DNA of 64,000 bases from contig NC_089175.1 in assembly GCF_947507565.1 (NCBI RefSeq), forward strand, positions 682,001 to 746,000. Reading direction: 5' to 3'. Position numbers and translations under genes: made by a program. The notes beneath the pieces are model-generated. The model was given only the letters and a program-made list of their open reading frames with translations. It was not told the origin of the DNA and did not search any database. The stretch's first letter is position 1, and each line of letters starts with the position of its first letter. Of this stretch, positions 1 through 11,496 are shown piece by piece. The DNA is from Oscarella lobularis (lineage: Eukaryota > Porifera > Homoscleromorpha > Homosclerophorida > Oscarellidae).

Positions 1-25
1 ATTCATTGGGTCTTTGTCTTCTCAC

Positions 26-630
26 CTCCCCATTTTCCACTTTTCCAAGTAACAGAACGGAAAAAAGTGCTTGACCTGATCCTTATCTTCCAACACAGCA
101 ATGATGTCGTACTCGAGAACCAAGTATTGAGACAAATAGCACATGAAGCTATAGACGGTGAACGCCTCATAAAGTCCCACAATACTCTCCATATAAACGC
201 GAGCCGCATCAAAGCGCAAACCAATCCACTAAAACCACCACATTTAAATTAATAATTAATTAAATAATTAAATATTACCGAACACGCCGAGTATACAGGA
301 ACCATCCAAAGTATCCTGTATCATCACGTGACGACGAAATCAAAAGTTTTTCCATTGATTTTCTCACCGTATGACGTATTTCTGTAGTTGGGGCATGGTG
401 TAGTGATACAAATGGAAACCGATGTCCCATAGAGCGAGTGGAATCGTTAGTAGAACGAATACGGCGGCGATAAAAAATCCGATTCGACGACTCGCCGAAA
501 GCGAGTCGTGTTCAATCATTTGCCATATGACGACGGGAAGCAGGCCCAGGAAAACGCCTATGTATATCAGTATGACGACGGCGCGGAACCATTTTCGCCA
601 TAAACCGTTCCGAAAGCAATCGCAAGCCAT
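26..630 (-). CDS. TMEM184-family multipass membrane protein (N-terminal part, cut by window edge)
   Basis: Three exons on the minus strand give the N-terminal half of a TMEM184/organic solute transporter alpha-like (DUF300) protein. Exon 1 starts at an ATG at 630, with an in-frame stop just upstream, and ends at about 368 with a GTGAG donor. It carries two hydrophobic helices and the family motif LLTIPLALWDIGFHLYHYT. A short second exon (about 284-322) reads ILWMVPVY, and the third (26-228) carries YEAFTVYSFMCYLSQYL and LEDKDQVKHF, both highly typical of TMEM184. A donor (AG then GTGAG) at 25 leads out of the window. The family has seven predicted helices and is linked to vesicle or solute transport, but its molecular role is poorly defined. 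Which of the vertebrate TMEM184A/B/C paralogues it matches cannot be told. The ATG lies only 55 bp downstream of the heparanase stop. Confidence 0.9.
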
Positions 631-685
631 GCCCCTCTGTTATCCGGGTTGGTCTATGACGTAAGCGAAAGAAATGTATTGCAAT

Positions 686-2397
686 TTACTCCATACATGC
701 TGGGACTGATGCGTGCACAACAAAGAATCCATAGGTTTTTGAAGGTAGATTGACTCGATTGCCAGCTCTCATCGTGATTGGTTTGAGCGAGGGTAAATCA
801 TCATTTTCCAACGTCAACAATTTCCCATTCAATAAAATTTCTCTTTAACAAAAAATTGGTTTTTTTAAAAAGACGAATATAGAAGCCCTACTTGCTTGTA
901 AGCCCACCAGAGCCAGGAGTGAGAACGTAGATATCTATTGGGCCACCAATAAGATTTGAAGGCAATTGTAGATTAGCAGTATCATTCCCTAGATTCATTA
1001 CGTAAATCACGACCGAACCTCTTGATTCCCTACATAATGATATAGTAGTAAATCAGGTAAACAATACACGTGCATTGCATACAGGCTGCAATGAGCATAA
1101 TAGCGAACAATGCGACCATCTTCATCATCGACTCGAAGAACTTTGGGGCCAACCAGCCGTTTAAATAAAACAGAAGTGTAGTAATCCTAAAGTTTACGTA
1201 CACTATATAGCCAATGAGAATAAGATATAAATTTATACTGGAAATGGATAGAAGCTGGAATTGAGTAACGCGTACTTTCCTCCAATGTACGCTTGCCGAC
1301 AAACGACGCTAATGTTACGAAGTGCAGCCAACCCCAACTTGTCAAGCCACCTAGGAAAAATCAATCTTTTCTTAGTTTTAGTATTCTTAATTAATTCTAT
1401 ACATATTTCCGGCTACAAACGCGTCTGACAAGTTGGGCGCTCCTCCTCCATAAGCGCTTGACGTCTCTCCTAGCCAAACTTGAGCAGACGGTGCGTAGTT
1501 AGCTGCAATTTGTGTCGCTCGGTTGAGGTACACTTTCAGACTGTCAAGAAGTCGAGGATTTGTAAAGTCCTCCACTTTGGCTGTTCGTCCATTTTCGTAA
1601 TACTCATGCGACGTGGCAGCGTCAATCCTGTCACCCAACGCTTTTAGGAATCTAATCCATGTATATCAAAAATGAGTACAGTTAACTGTCCAGCGTTTGC
1701 CTTTCGTAGTATTCCAGCTTGTGTATGTCGTCTGGTCCTGCTAGTCGAACAGGAAAATGTCCGAGGTGAGGCAGTGAATTGATCATGTCTTTTAGAACCA
1801 GAAAATCTTTAGCCATTTGCTCTGGTTCTACCGTTTCGTTTTTTGGAAATGACTTGGGTTCTAAATAAATAAATTAATAATCGACCTCATTGTATCGTTC
1901 ATTGAACCGTTTCCAAGTTCCCAGGCAACGCTGTAATTCTTGCTCGCGGTGTAATTCAATAGTTTAGCAGCATTAGTGGAGTCCCAGCTTCCGTTTGGAT
2001 ATCTCAGCAATGCATTGAGTCCAAAAATCAAATTCCACCCAACTTTGTTAGAAAAATCGTTAATGATATCCCATTGCCATTCCTGCAAATAGGAGTCTGC
2101 TTTCGGAGGCCTAGGACGGTCACTGCCACCTCCAGATGAATTGAAAACGACGTAATCCTCCAATGCTCCGCCCATACGAAAGACGGCCGGAGAGAGATGC
2201 TTCGCCAGATTGACGAAGCGAGGTGACGACACATCAAAACCGGACCGATTGTGACGAATAAAACTAATTCCGATCGCAACAGACAGGAAATAGTCGCCGG
2301 TATAAGCGTACATTCGACTCGTATCAACAGAAAGGATAACTTCAGTGGTAGAAGCGCAAGAAAAGCCAAGCAGGAAGAAACAGAGAAGAGAATGCAT
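686..2397 (-). CDS. HPSE: Heparanase (glycoside hydrolase family 79 endo-beta-glucuronidase)
   Basis: Seven exons on the minus strand encode a full-length heparanase, which cleaves heparan sulfate chains in lysosomes or the extracellular matrix. Exon 1 (1908-2397) starts at the ATG of a signal peptide ([16 protein letters not shown]) and runs through [14 protein letters not shown] to ELGN. Exon 2 (1701-1860) begins EPKSF, so the acid/base Glu of the LGNEP motif is encoded across the junction. Exon 3 (1403-1651) has [10 protein letters not shown] and the nucleophile motif [14 protein letters not shown]. Exon 4 starts at 1350 (WLDKLGL). Later exons give [36 protein letters not shown], and a last exon ending [13 protein letters not shown], stop at 686-688. 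Both catalytic glutamates are present. The intron after exon 2 appears to use a GC donor (AAAG then GCAAAC), and the exon 1 donor is weak (GTTCAA). A GTG-initiated extension to 2433 is not needed. Confidence 0.93.
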
Positions 2398-2447
2398 GGC
2401 GCGCGCGCGCGTGCGACTGACGCACAACGTCACGTGCTAGATTAAAA

Positions 2448-3491
2448 TTATATGTTTAGAACTATATCTAAAAGATAGTCTTGGCTCTTGTGTTTATCGA
2501 GTAAAAGGACGCCTCGCTCGTGACTAGCGCATGCTACCGTTTGATTTTCGCACACGCACGCAGAAGTCAGTGGCCCAGATGCGGGTAACTTTTTCTCGCT
2601 CAAACAGGTGCACGCACCCAAGTCCCACACGCGCACCGCGCCGTCATTCGAACACGACAACGCGGTCTTACCTCCCCCGATCCACATCGAATCAGGCAAA
2701 AATTTAGCACACGTGACCGGAGCCTCGTGGCCTATCAAATCGCCGATAGCCGCGTCGCCGCGACGACGATCCCAAATCGTCACGCGACACCCGTCCCCAC
2801 GTGACCCACTCGATGACGTCAAAATTACGTGTCCGTCATTTTCGACGTCACAATGTAGATGTATGTGACGTTGAAGGGGAAACGTTTGCGCGACGTCGCC
2901 TATTCTAGAATCCCATATCTTAACGATTTTATCCTCGCTCGTTTGCACGAACGCCGATTGGGACTCGCCTATCCACGCCACGTGCGTGACCACGTTGCGC
3001 GATATCGACTTCGTTGCGACGCATTTTCCCGTTTCGACGTCCCAAATTCGCACCGAATTGTCGCGCGATCCGCTCGCGAGACGATCGTCGGACGCGGCGA
3101 CGGCGACGCCGGTGACGCTGAGCGTGTGACCGTCGAAACGGCGCGCGCATTCGCTATCGCGCGCTTTCCGCGCGAAAATCTTCGCGTCGCGCGATCCGGT
3201 GAAGACGAGCGCTCCGCTCGAGCTCGGTATCGTCTTTAGGACGGCGTTCGAGTGGTCGTCGAAGCGTGCAACGATCGAATGGCTTCGTAAATCGTAGGCG
3301 AATGCGCGCGCGTCGGCTCCGCCCGTAAATAGGACGTTTTCGTACGCTGCGACGGTTAGAACTTCGTCGTCGTTGTGCAGACGCGGCTTCGAGTTGTTCG
3401 GATCTTCGTTGGACGTCAGGGGTTTTTCGTACGATGCGTCTTTGTTCACGTTCGGCTTGGGGCCCTTTCGCTTTCCTAACCCCGCTCCCAT
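2448..3491 (-). CDS. WDR31: WD40-repeat protein, WDR31-like
   Basis: A single uninterrupted exon of about 347 codons encodes a WD40 beta-propeller. The start is taken as the ATG at 3491 (MGAGLGKRKGPKPN), because the upstream in-frame extension lacks family similarity. Repeats end in typical WD dipeptides (RIWDVETGKC, KIWDSRIGDV, TIWDRRRGDA, RVWDLGACTC). WDR31-like landmarks are GSRDNS, SRNVVTH, QTSEDK, DVAQTFP, a GDGCRVTIWD stretch and SGPLTSACVC. WDR31 is associated with cilia and intraflagellar transport in other animals; nothing in this sequence proves that role here. The stop lies about 50 bp upstream of the heparanase ATG. The gene has no introns, unlike its neighbours, which could reflect an old retrocopy or simple intron loss. 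Confidence 0.88.
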   Translation of the reverse strand: MGAGLGKRKGPKPNVNKDASYEKPLTSNEDPNNSKPRLHNDDEVLTVAAYENVLFTGGADARAFAYDLRSHSIVARFDDHSNAVLKTIPSSSGALVFTGSRDAKIFARKARDSECARRFDGHTLSVTGVAVAASDDRLASGSRDNSVRIWDVETGKCVATKSISRNVVTHVAWIGESQSAFVQTSEDKIVKIWDSRIGDVAQTFPLQRHIHLHCDVENDGHVILTSSSGSRGDGCRVTIWDRRRGDAAIGDLIGHEAPVTCAKFLPDSMWIGGGKTALSCSNDGAVRVWDLGACTCLSEKKLPASGPLTSACVCENQTVACASHERGVLLLDKHKSQDYLLDIVLNI

Positions 3492-3677
3492 TTTATTTGT
3501 CGGGCGTTTATTTGTTGAGTACAGTAAATGCGCAAGCGCGCATAGGCCTCTATCTATCACTCTATGTATCCATAGATATTATGTATCTATCTGTGACTGT
3601 GACTGTATCTATTCTGACGTGCACGTGCATGACGTTCCTTCCAAAGCTACTGCTATACCGTGACATTTTTAGTGAGT

Positions 3678-5458
3678 TCATTTCACAGTAGAACTGGCGG
3701 GGCCAGTTTGCGTACTTTCACTTGGAAGAGTACGAAGTTCCGAAGTATCCTTTTTCTTGCCAGTGAGTGAACATAGGCTGAGTGGAAGAGTAAGCCAGTG
3801 CCAGAGTAATTCTCGCACCGCTTTGAGAGTGATTGCATAATGAAGAACGGCCAGAGCCCCAATGAAATATACGCAGTCTTGCACAATATTCAAAGCCGGA
3901 TACTGATATTGACGAAATTTCTCAGGACATAAGATTGACGGATCGACGTGAGAATAGTTGGGCGAATTCGCTATGACGGTTTTGCAATACAAATGCTCTC
4001 CGAGAAGATTGCGAACTTTGTCTGCAGACGCAGTAGACAGAATAAGAGCGACGCCAAATAGTAATGACGACCCTATGATGACCACGGAAATCACGAAGAA
4101 ACTGACTTTGAGACTCTGTATGTCGTTGACCATTTTCCCCGCACTGCCGCCGCCGCTTCCGCCGGAAGAATCCTTGCTAGTTGCCGCGTGAGCTTTCTTG
4201 CGAAAACGACTATGCTAAAAACAAAAGAGATTCATTTTGTAAAGGGACAACAATACTAGTAAAATCTACCTCGTGCAAAGAGAAGATCATGTGCATGAGG
4301 AGAAGTATGAAGATGAACGCTGATATCACCGATGGAAGAGCGTACGTTGTCAGAAGCAACGTCTGCGTGGCCGGCAGGCAGACGCCGTTATAGGCAACTG
4401 GCAAATACGTTTTCTCGACTGCAAAATTGATGGCGACCAAGAACGCCGGCAGCATCCAGCAAAGCAGGGATTCGATCAGATGAATTCGCGTGGAGTATTG
4501 GAGAAAGAATCTGGCTCGCGTCGGAAAGCAGACGACCCACCAGATGTTGGCACACGAAGCTGTGAACCACAAAACGGTGGATATCTTCAGATAGTGATAC
4601 AGGGGACCTTGATAAATAAATGAATAATAAATAAATAATGTAGAAGGCTAGTTTTCACTGACCTAAGACGCGGCAGGGAAGGGCTGGATCTCTCAGATCG
4701 TTGAGTAGATTTTCTGAGTGGCACACGACATCTTCGTCTCCAATTATTAGCAGAATTATTTCAAGAAGGGCTAGAACATAGGAGAGATTATTGACGTTTC
4801 TACGTAGTATCTATTACTATTAGCCAACCTGATCCCATCATGGCAAAAAAGAGATACCAGACCAAAATGTGAGGAAATTTCCAACTGGAGAAAATAGGCA
4901 TTTAGGATTTCGACTCGTCATTGTTTGTGAACGAATCTTACTGAGTCTTTCTCAGCTTGACGAATGCCACGGAGATTATGATTCCGGGCACGAGTGCAAC
5001 CACGAGGAGCATATATCTGAGCACTTTCCTGGGCACCACTTCGCTCGGGTGAATGAACCACGACAGCGATTGGCGACACGGTATAAAGCAACCTCCTCGA
5101 CCGTTAGGAAATAGAGGATAGATGCAGCGAGAAAAGTTGAGCGAGAAAAGAACTGTAAAACACGGAGAGATGACAATAGGGTAAATGTGAGAAGGAACAC
5201 AGATATGTTTACCTTTCAATTGGGCGTCCTGCAAAAAAAAACAAGGAATAAGACGTTAGAATCACGACGACAGAGAAGGAGTTAGGGGCTCTGCGTATAT
5301 ACCGTCGAGTCCGTCGTAGTGACGTTTTCGGCGTCCGTGAAGACAAACGCGAAAATGAATGGCGTGAAAGCGACGCCGAAGGCAAACGCAACGCAGGTGG
5401 CAATGACGACGAGGCGGCAAAGACGACGGCAGAGCGATGGTTCGGATTCTTCTGGCAT
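3678..5458 (-). CDS. Seven-transmembrane protein, Frizzled-like without a cysteine-rich domain (family tentative)
   Basis: Six exons on the minus strand build a multipass membrane protein. Exon 1 (5303-5458) starts MPEESEPSLCRRLCRL and has a strongly hydrophobic signal-anchor. Exon 2 is a 16-nt microexon (5213-5228). Exon 3 (4942-5152) has CIYPLF and GGCFIPC, then a helix (VLRYMLLVVALVPGIIISVA). Later exons give WYLFFAMMGS, EIILLIIGDEDVVCH, and a block with WFTASCANIWWVVCFP, LIESLLCWMLPAFL and YALPSVISAFIFILLLMH. The last exon has a Gly/Ser-rich cytoplasmic loop, helix SLKVSFFVISVVIIGSSLLF, a Cys-containing outer loop and final helix, ending in a Ser/Thr-rich tail. The IWWV motif and the Cys layout recall TM3 and the loops of class F receptors, but no CRD precedes the helices. 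It could be another sponge-type 7TM family; I see no clear KTxxxW motif. Confidence 0.55.
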
Positions 5459-5529
5459 GTTTCCTTTGCGCTGGGAAGAACCCGAATGACTTGGTATGTG
5501 TGATCACCGCCTTCACGTTGTTCTAGCCA

Positions 5530-5617
5530 ACAGGAAACTACGCGACTTCCTTGGCGACCTTTGGTGTATTGTTCTCGCCCACAGGAAACTACGGGACTTC
5601 CTTGGCGACCTTTGTGT
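5530..5617. repeat. Two-copy tandem repeat, period about 50 bp
   Basis: A segment beginning ACAGGAAACTACG and continuing GACTTCCTTGGCGACC occurs at about 5530-5566 and again at about 5580-5616, with one or two mismatches. It sits in the 470-bp spacer between the SUGT1 stop and the start of the 7TM gene, so it may be part of the 7TM promoter or 5' UTR. The rest of the spacer (5459-5927) shows nothing I can name. Confidence 0.75.
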
Positions 5618-5927
5618 CCTCTAAGACCGAATGTACCATTTTGCTGACCGCGGCCTCGCCCGTCGTAAGTTGATTTGAAAGGAGACGTGTTCCTGGCTTC
5701 AAACGAGTCTGTATGGAATCTTCTCGACCAGGCGAGCTTTCGAATAAATCCGGCCCGTGGCAGACCACGATACTAGAATCCGTGGGCAGACTAGAAGTTC
5801 GCCGAACTTCCTGGTAAACCGCCCGGATCAGAGGTGTCTCCAGGAAAAGATTGCGTCACACTAGACTAGAGCACTGGACACTAGTAATCACGAAAAAAAC
5901 TCAATTGAATGGTCTACTGTAGAGCGT

Positions 5928-7625
5928 TTAGTACTTCTTCCACTCCATTCCCTCCGGTGGCTTCATGTCAGTCTTTTTTCCGCCTATTTCGCCCCAGTTT
6001 GTACTAAGCACTGTTCCGCCAGACTCTTGCTACAAGAAATTTTAAAAATACAGTTTTTATTGATTTTCTCTTTGTTTTTTTTTCTTACGAAGGATTTATT
6101 CATGGCTCGCTTAGTTTCTTCCGATGCTCCGGAATAGATTTCCTGGAAGAATTTATTGAGCGCCGCATCGCCGTCTAATTTTTCGTCTTTTTCTTCTTTT
6201 CTAATTTCGGCGACGAGTTTGTCCCAATCTTTGCTCGCCGTTCCGTGATGCGACGACGGATACGTGGGACGAGAGACGGCGGAGTCCGACGCTAGACGAA
6301 AATCAATAAAAAATTAAGAAAAACGTTTTTAGAATTCAACTTGTTATGTGTTTTATCTTGGCAACGTCCGGTTGCCCTTCCAAAGAGGACCATCTGATCG
6401 CTTCGACTTTAGGCATTTTAAGTTCGATCTTATTGAAAAACGCCGTCAAAATGATGCCTCTTTTTATTATCACCTCACCTTGGTTGTCATGACTTTTATT
6501 ATTGATCTCTGAGGCTGAATGAAGTGATGGAGATCCAGTTCCAAGCTGTAGTCACTTCCGCTTGGAAGTTTGATTGTTACGCTCACCTTCAAGCAGACAA
6601 ATCATATCAAGACAATTAGGCTATGGGAACTATTACAGATTTCTCTGCGAAATTAACGTGTACGTCATCCTTTTTCATATTCTTTATCATGATAGTTATA
6701 ATTACGTGTTGATCCGTTTGATACCAATCGTATCTGTAGAGAAAAAATGCATTTTTTTCAATACAAACTTTTCTTCTACAGTACTGTACCTGATTTTGGG
6801 AGGAGCAACTTTGACAGGAACATCGGGTTGGCCATCTCCAATACCAATAACAGGCTAATAGTATTATTAGAGTACATTATTATAATCTCTCTCTATATAT
6901 ATTTTACTCCTTCTCCGTGACCATTTTCGTCCTGACTTTTCACTACAAACCAACCCACTTCAAACAGAGAACGTTACATATCTCTCTATGAATCTCTCAC
7001 TGTCGATCTCGGCGTCACATTTTCTTTTCCACGTTTTGAACGAATTTAAATTATCTGGACAGTAAAAATTAGCTAATCAATTAATCTAATTATTTTCACT
7101 AACCATCTTCCAAACGAATTCCCTCTTCGAAAATTTCCTTCGCTGATTCATATTCCTCCAAATTAAACAAAGCAATACTAAATTAAAATTAAAATTGCGA
7201 GAGACGTTCTCTCAACTAGATATTCTATTCGTCGCCTGGCTACCCCTTTTGAAGTAGAGCAGGAGCACTGTTCGAGTCTAAAGCCAACGCTGCATTGGCG
7301 TCCGATAAAGCATCTGAAAAGATGACGTCACGTTTTGCCGTAAACGAGTCGTTCCACCATTACCCGTGTCTTTTCCCATAGCTGAGTAGACTCGGGCTCG
7401 TTCGATACGATAGAGTGGCTCTTTTTCGTTCTGTTCTATTGCTTCTGTTAATTTCTAGTGCAATTTTTCGATGACTTCGAAATGATTTTGCCGTTTTTCT
7501 CGACTCACCGACATCGCTTCGGGTAGATTTCCACTCTCTAATGCCGCTTTGCCCTCCCTACGAGTGCACGGCTTGAATAACACAACGAAAGCACGAAGAA
7601 CTTACGTGAAAAGTTCCGCAGCCAT
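5928..7625 (-). CDS. SUGT1: SGT1 co-chaperone (TPR-CS-SGS)
   Basis: About ten short exons on the minus strand encode SUGT1, the Hsp90 co-chaperone that acts in kinetochore assembly, SCF ubiquitin ligases and NLR-type immune receptor stability. It starts MAAELF at 7625. TPR exons read [52 protein letters not shown] and [15 protein letters not shown]. The CS domain begins [19 protein letters not shown], with [19 protein letters not shown] and [15 protein letters not shown]. The SGS domain exon reads [32 protein letters not shown] and KRAMNKSF. The last exon reads [18 protein letters not shown] and ends MEWKKY, nearly the same as the vertebrate terminus. Length and domain order are typical. Small middle-exon boundaries are approximate. 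Confidence 0.95.
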
Positions 7626-7772
7626 GATGAACGTCCCGGATCTCAATACATGTACCCGGTCATCATTTATCTTGCCCAACAATAAATACAACGACTAGAC
7701 TCAATCAAGCCATAAATCTTTCTCTTATAACTCGAAACTCCCAACTAGTCTGCTGCGACGTAAATGTTTTTC

Positions 7773-8413
7773 TTAGACATCATTATTCGGCTGATACCAA
7801 TTCGCTCCCGGAGGAACATAGTGACTTTTCTTCAAAGGTGCCACCGTCTTCAACTGATTCCCCGTCTTCTTAACAAACTCACCATGCTGCGGACTATAGT
7901 AGACTTCTTTGGCAGACGGAGAAGACGGGGTGTCAGTAGGAGGAGGAGGGGGATGCGTTGATTTTCGTACAGAAGGGCGAAATACTCGATGTTGATGAGG
8001 AGGATTTGACTGGAGATTCGACTTGGGGGGTTGATACGAAGGCAGGCGACTGTCAGACACAGCCGCCGGCTTCAACGGAGAGGAAAGAGAAGCAGAAGCA
8101 GGTGGACCTGCCACATGATGAGATGACGAGGAGGAATAGACTCTGGATCCGTGTAATTGAGGTGTTATTTGAGATTGACGATTATGATGATGATGATGAT
8201 GATGATGATGATCCGACGAAGCCGACGGAGCCAACGGGGCCGGAGCCGGAGACGGATTCGACGAAGACGACGAAGAGGAGGGCACCGAAGTCGACGTCAC
8301 AGTCGGCGGAGAAGCCGATTGCGCATTTTTCTCCTTCAGCTTTGCAATTTCGGATGCTTGAAACGCTTCCGCCGCTTTGATTCTCGCCTGTTCGTTGAGT
8401 TCTTCCACCGTCA

Positions 8414-8463
<50 letters not shown>

Positions 8464-11278
8464 TCCGCCGTCTCTTCCTCGATTTCGTTCGCACCGCGTT
8501 CGGACGAGTGGGAACGTTCCGACGAGAGCGAGTCGGTCGCGAAGGCGAGTCGTTGCTGTTGCATGTGCCACAAATTCAGCTGGTGCTGATGAGCGATTTG
8601 CACCGCACTCGTATACGCTTTGACGTACTAAACGTAGAGAATTATATAAATTATATAAATCGCGAAATTGGGACCCGACTCCCCCCGGGGGGCATCATTA
8701 CCTGAAGTCCAACGTTGTACATAAAATGCAACAGAAAACGATCTACAAATCAAAGCTGAAGCATAATGAACCCTCTACGTACGTTTTGCCATCATACCCT
8801 CAGGCAGATCATCTGGATCAGACGAAAACGGCATTGCCAAGAAGTCGGTGTTACTGCAAGGGGATTGAGGCAGAGGAAAGGGGAACCATTGAGGCTGAGG
8901 CAAAGCCCTGGGGTACATCGCTGGTGGCGTCGGCGCCACCAAAGCATCGTCTGATGGAACAGACGGGGGATCTTCTGCTGGTGGCGGCGGCGGCGGCGGC
9001 GATGGTGCGGAAACTGCTACGGGAGACGAATCTCTTTTCTTGACCGGAGAAAAATCGCCGAAGGTGATTGGAGGGCTGGCGTCTTTGGCAAACGAAGACG
9101 CTTCCGCATTAACGTCGTTTTCTTTTGCGACGGAGGCGACGGCGGTGGCGGCGGCATTATCGGTATTATCACCATCCTCTTTTGTATTCGTGACGACTGG
9201 GGTTTCTTCAATTGGAGTTGTTGAATTTTGACTTGACGGCGCGGGACTAGGGACGACGTTCTGCTTGGAAGAACGTTCTGGGATCGCTGCTATCTGAGCG
9301 TATGACTTGCTGAGTGAAGACGATGATTGGGAAGCGTGCGATCCCTAAAATCCGTTAGAATTCAATTGTTATGAATAACGACGGCGTTTGAAATACCAGA
9401 GGCGGGAAAGTGAGCGAGTGAGTTGGCACTCCTTCTGTCTAAAGCAAACCATAGAAAAAAAATAAAGAAATATAATGACGTTACACTTGCCTCCTCCTTT
9501 TGCGGTGTTGGTGGTGGAGGCGGCGGAGGAGCTGAAAGCCTTGCGCGTTGCTTTTCACTCGCGCTCTCGTTCAATTTCCCGTCATCTTAATAATTGAAAT
9601 ATATAGCTTATGCCAATTAATTTTTTCACTCGTACCCCCTCTTCTGAAAGGAATCTAGTTGATCAAAAAAAAGAAATCATAAACAAATACATAATAATAA
9701 TGATAATAATAATAATAATAATAATAGCATTTTTGTTACTGATTGCGCTTCTTTTGATCCTGATCGACGGCCTCCCCTAGATCTTCGTCTATTCCCCGGA
9801 GAACCTGAAACGAAAACAGCTACATGAAGAGAATAGAATCAAAATACACAGACTACCTTGTTGAGAAGGCTTCATATAGTACCCAGTAAGACTTTGAAAT
9901 TCAAATCCCCTCGTACGAATAAGCTGACAGTTTACGAGATGCCTACGAAATAATTCCATTGAAGACGTCTTTCTGACATAAAAACGTACTCCTTCTGAGT
10001 CTGCACATCACGAACCTAACAAAACAATTATTTATCTGCTCGCGTAATTAATTGGCTTAGTACCAAGAAAGCGTGCTTCTCTAATCTGCTTTCCATAATA
10101 GAAACGGTCCTAAACGGAGAACCGGCACCTCCAACTTGAGCCTAGAAAAATCGCATGACCTATTATTTAATTAATTAATTTCTGATTACCTCGCAAAAAT
10201 CACCAGCTTGGAGCTGCATAACCGTAGCGACATTCATATCGGATTTTTGCAAAGCTAATAGAACAAAAAATCTCCATATATGTATATACTGTACATATTT
10301 TTTTGCTTACCCTGTCTCTCTCCCTTCCACACTTCTAGTTCCATGTTAACGTACTGGACGGGGTCAAGTAGTTTGCTATACATTGTCGTCGCTTCTGGAC
10401 TCTTCCATTCGCGATCGCTATCCTTCACCTGCTTGAAAACCGAATTGAAGAGCAAGTTGTAGACAAGAGCTATGAAGAGAAACATGATAATTTATAAATA
10501 CTGTAAATTAATTAAATGTTCTTTACATTGGCAAAGTGCTGCGTCACGTTGGAATGATAACGAGTAAACGCAATCATAGTGATTGCCTCCACTGAAAAAC
10601 AGGTTAATCTAGAAGGAGAACCGTTGGTGCCAACCCCTTCCTCTAATTAGGCCAATCTCCCCGGACCTTATCATCGTAACCTTTCGACGTCACATTTTGA
10701 GGAAGTTCGTCGATCTTATAAACAATGAAATCTCGCCTTGAGATCCATATTATACATTCAAAGAGTCGGTCAAATTTTTTTCAACGCGCCTTACATGAAG
10801 ATTTGAGCTAAAGCGGTCATTTCCACGTGACCGCCCCATTCCTACGAAAAGACGTCGAAAAAAAAACTTCCCAAAGTCGCGCTTCTTACGCGAGGATCGT
10901 AGAGCCGTGCGAGATAGTGATCAAACGGACCTTCGACGAACTAAACACGAAAAAAATCGAGGAAAAGGTCTCTTTTTTTATCGAAAGCGAACCGGTTCGA
11001 ATTGGTCGGCGTTGCGTCGCATGTAGCCGATGCACGCCTGTCTCACGTCCCTGTGGCGCACTTGACTTAGATATACCTGTGTCGAATCGTCGCTTAGCGT
11101 TCGATTCGCTGAGCTGGCGTCTTCTTACTTGCTCGGAAACGGCCCGAAAGAGGCACGAGCCGTCTTTTGCGACGGGCTTTCGCCATAGTCCTATTTCGCG
11201 AAGTTGCTTGTCGATTTCTTTTTCTTCTGACGAAATTTCGCTGCTTCCTTTCGTCGGCGTCTGTCGCTTTCTTCCCAT
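7773..11278 (-). CDS. OTUD4: OTU deubiquitinase with Tudor-like region and low-complexity tail, OTUD4-like
   Basis: Many short exons on the minus strand. Exon 1 (11129-11278, ATG at 11278) ends with the OTU catalytic block LWRKPVAKDGSCLFRAVSEQ, containing the catalytic Asp and Cys. Following exons read RHRDVRQACIGYMRRNADQF, FVEGPFDHYLARLYDPR, EWGGHVEMTALAQIFM, RRDFIVYKIDELPQNV and GGNHYDCVYSL, the last holding the catalytic His. Then come YVNMELEVWKGERQ and a Tudor-like stretch (LQAGDFCE, GAGSPFRTVSIMES). The C-terminal half is Pro/Ser-rich and the last exon includes 17 Ala (near 8463-8415), 9 His (near 8211-8183) and SHYVPPGANWYQP before the stop at 7773. Family knowledge: OTUD4 trims ubiquitin chains and also binds RNA. 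The order OTU, Tudor-like, disordered tail matches. Exons between about 8.7 and 10.2 kb are only loosely placed. Confidence 0.88.
8183..8211. repeat. ATG/CAT trinucleotide repeat coding polyhistidine
   Basis: A run of ATG triplets on the plus strand is read as nine consecutive His codons in the OTUD4-like tail. All are CAT on the coding strand, so the run is a slippage-prone microsatellite rather than a selected peptide. Confidence 0.9.
8415..8463. repeat. GCC/GGC trinucleotide repeat coding polyalanine
   Basis: A nearly pure GCC run of about 49 bp on the plus strand is read as about 17 Ala (GGC on the coding strand) in the OTUD4-like protein. The following sequence, an acidic segment and MTVEELNEQARIKAAEAF, is predicted helical. 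The run makes long false ORFs in other frames. Confidence 0.9.
8681..8692. repeat. C6G6 palindrome
   Basis: Six C followed by six G form a perfect 12-bp palindrome within an intron of the OTUD4-like gene, next to AT-rich TATATAAAT sequence. No function is evident. Confidence 0.6.
9691..9726. repeat. AAT microsatellite
   Basis: A run of ATA/AAT triplets, interrupted once by TGA, lies in an intron of the OTUD4-like gene. Confidence 0.9.
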
Positions 11279-11496
11279 TTTTACGTTCAGAACATTCTTA
11301 ACGCGCGGTACAAGCACGTGGCTCAGCCGGCTCATCAGCCACAGAGCGCCAAGAAAACTGTACATGACTTTGAAAGCTATTAGATAAAATTTTCCACATC
11401 ATTTTTAGATAGCATAGTAGTACGGAGAGCGTATACGTGTGTACCTAGAAAAATAACCTTTATACTCACTAATGTACAGTGTACCTTTGAAGATAA

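Noticed and set aside
2398-2433. Upstream extension of heparanase to 2433
   Set aside because: It begins at GTG rather than ATG, and [10 protein letters not shown] at 2397 is a normal signal peptide start.
8157-8705. A 182-codon Arg-rich plus-strand frame
   Set aside because: It is generated by the GCC and ATG repeats antisense to the OTUD4 tail and resembles no family.
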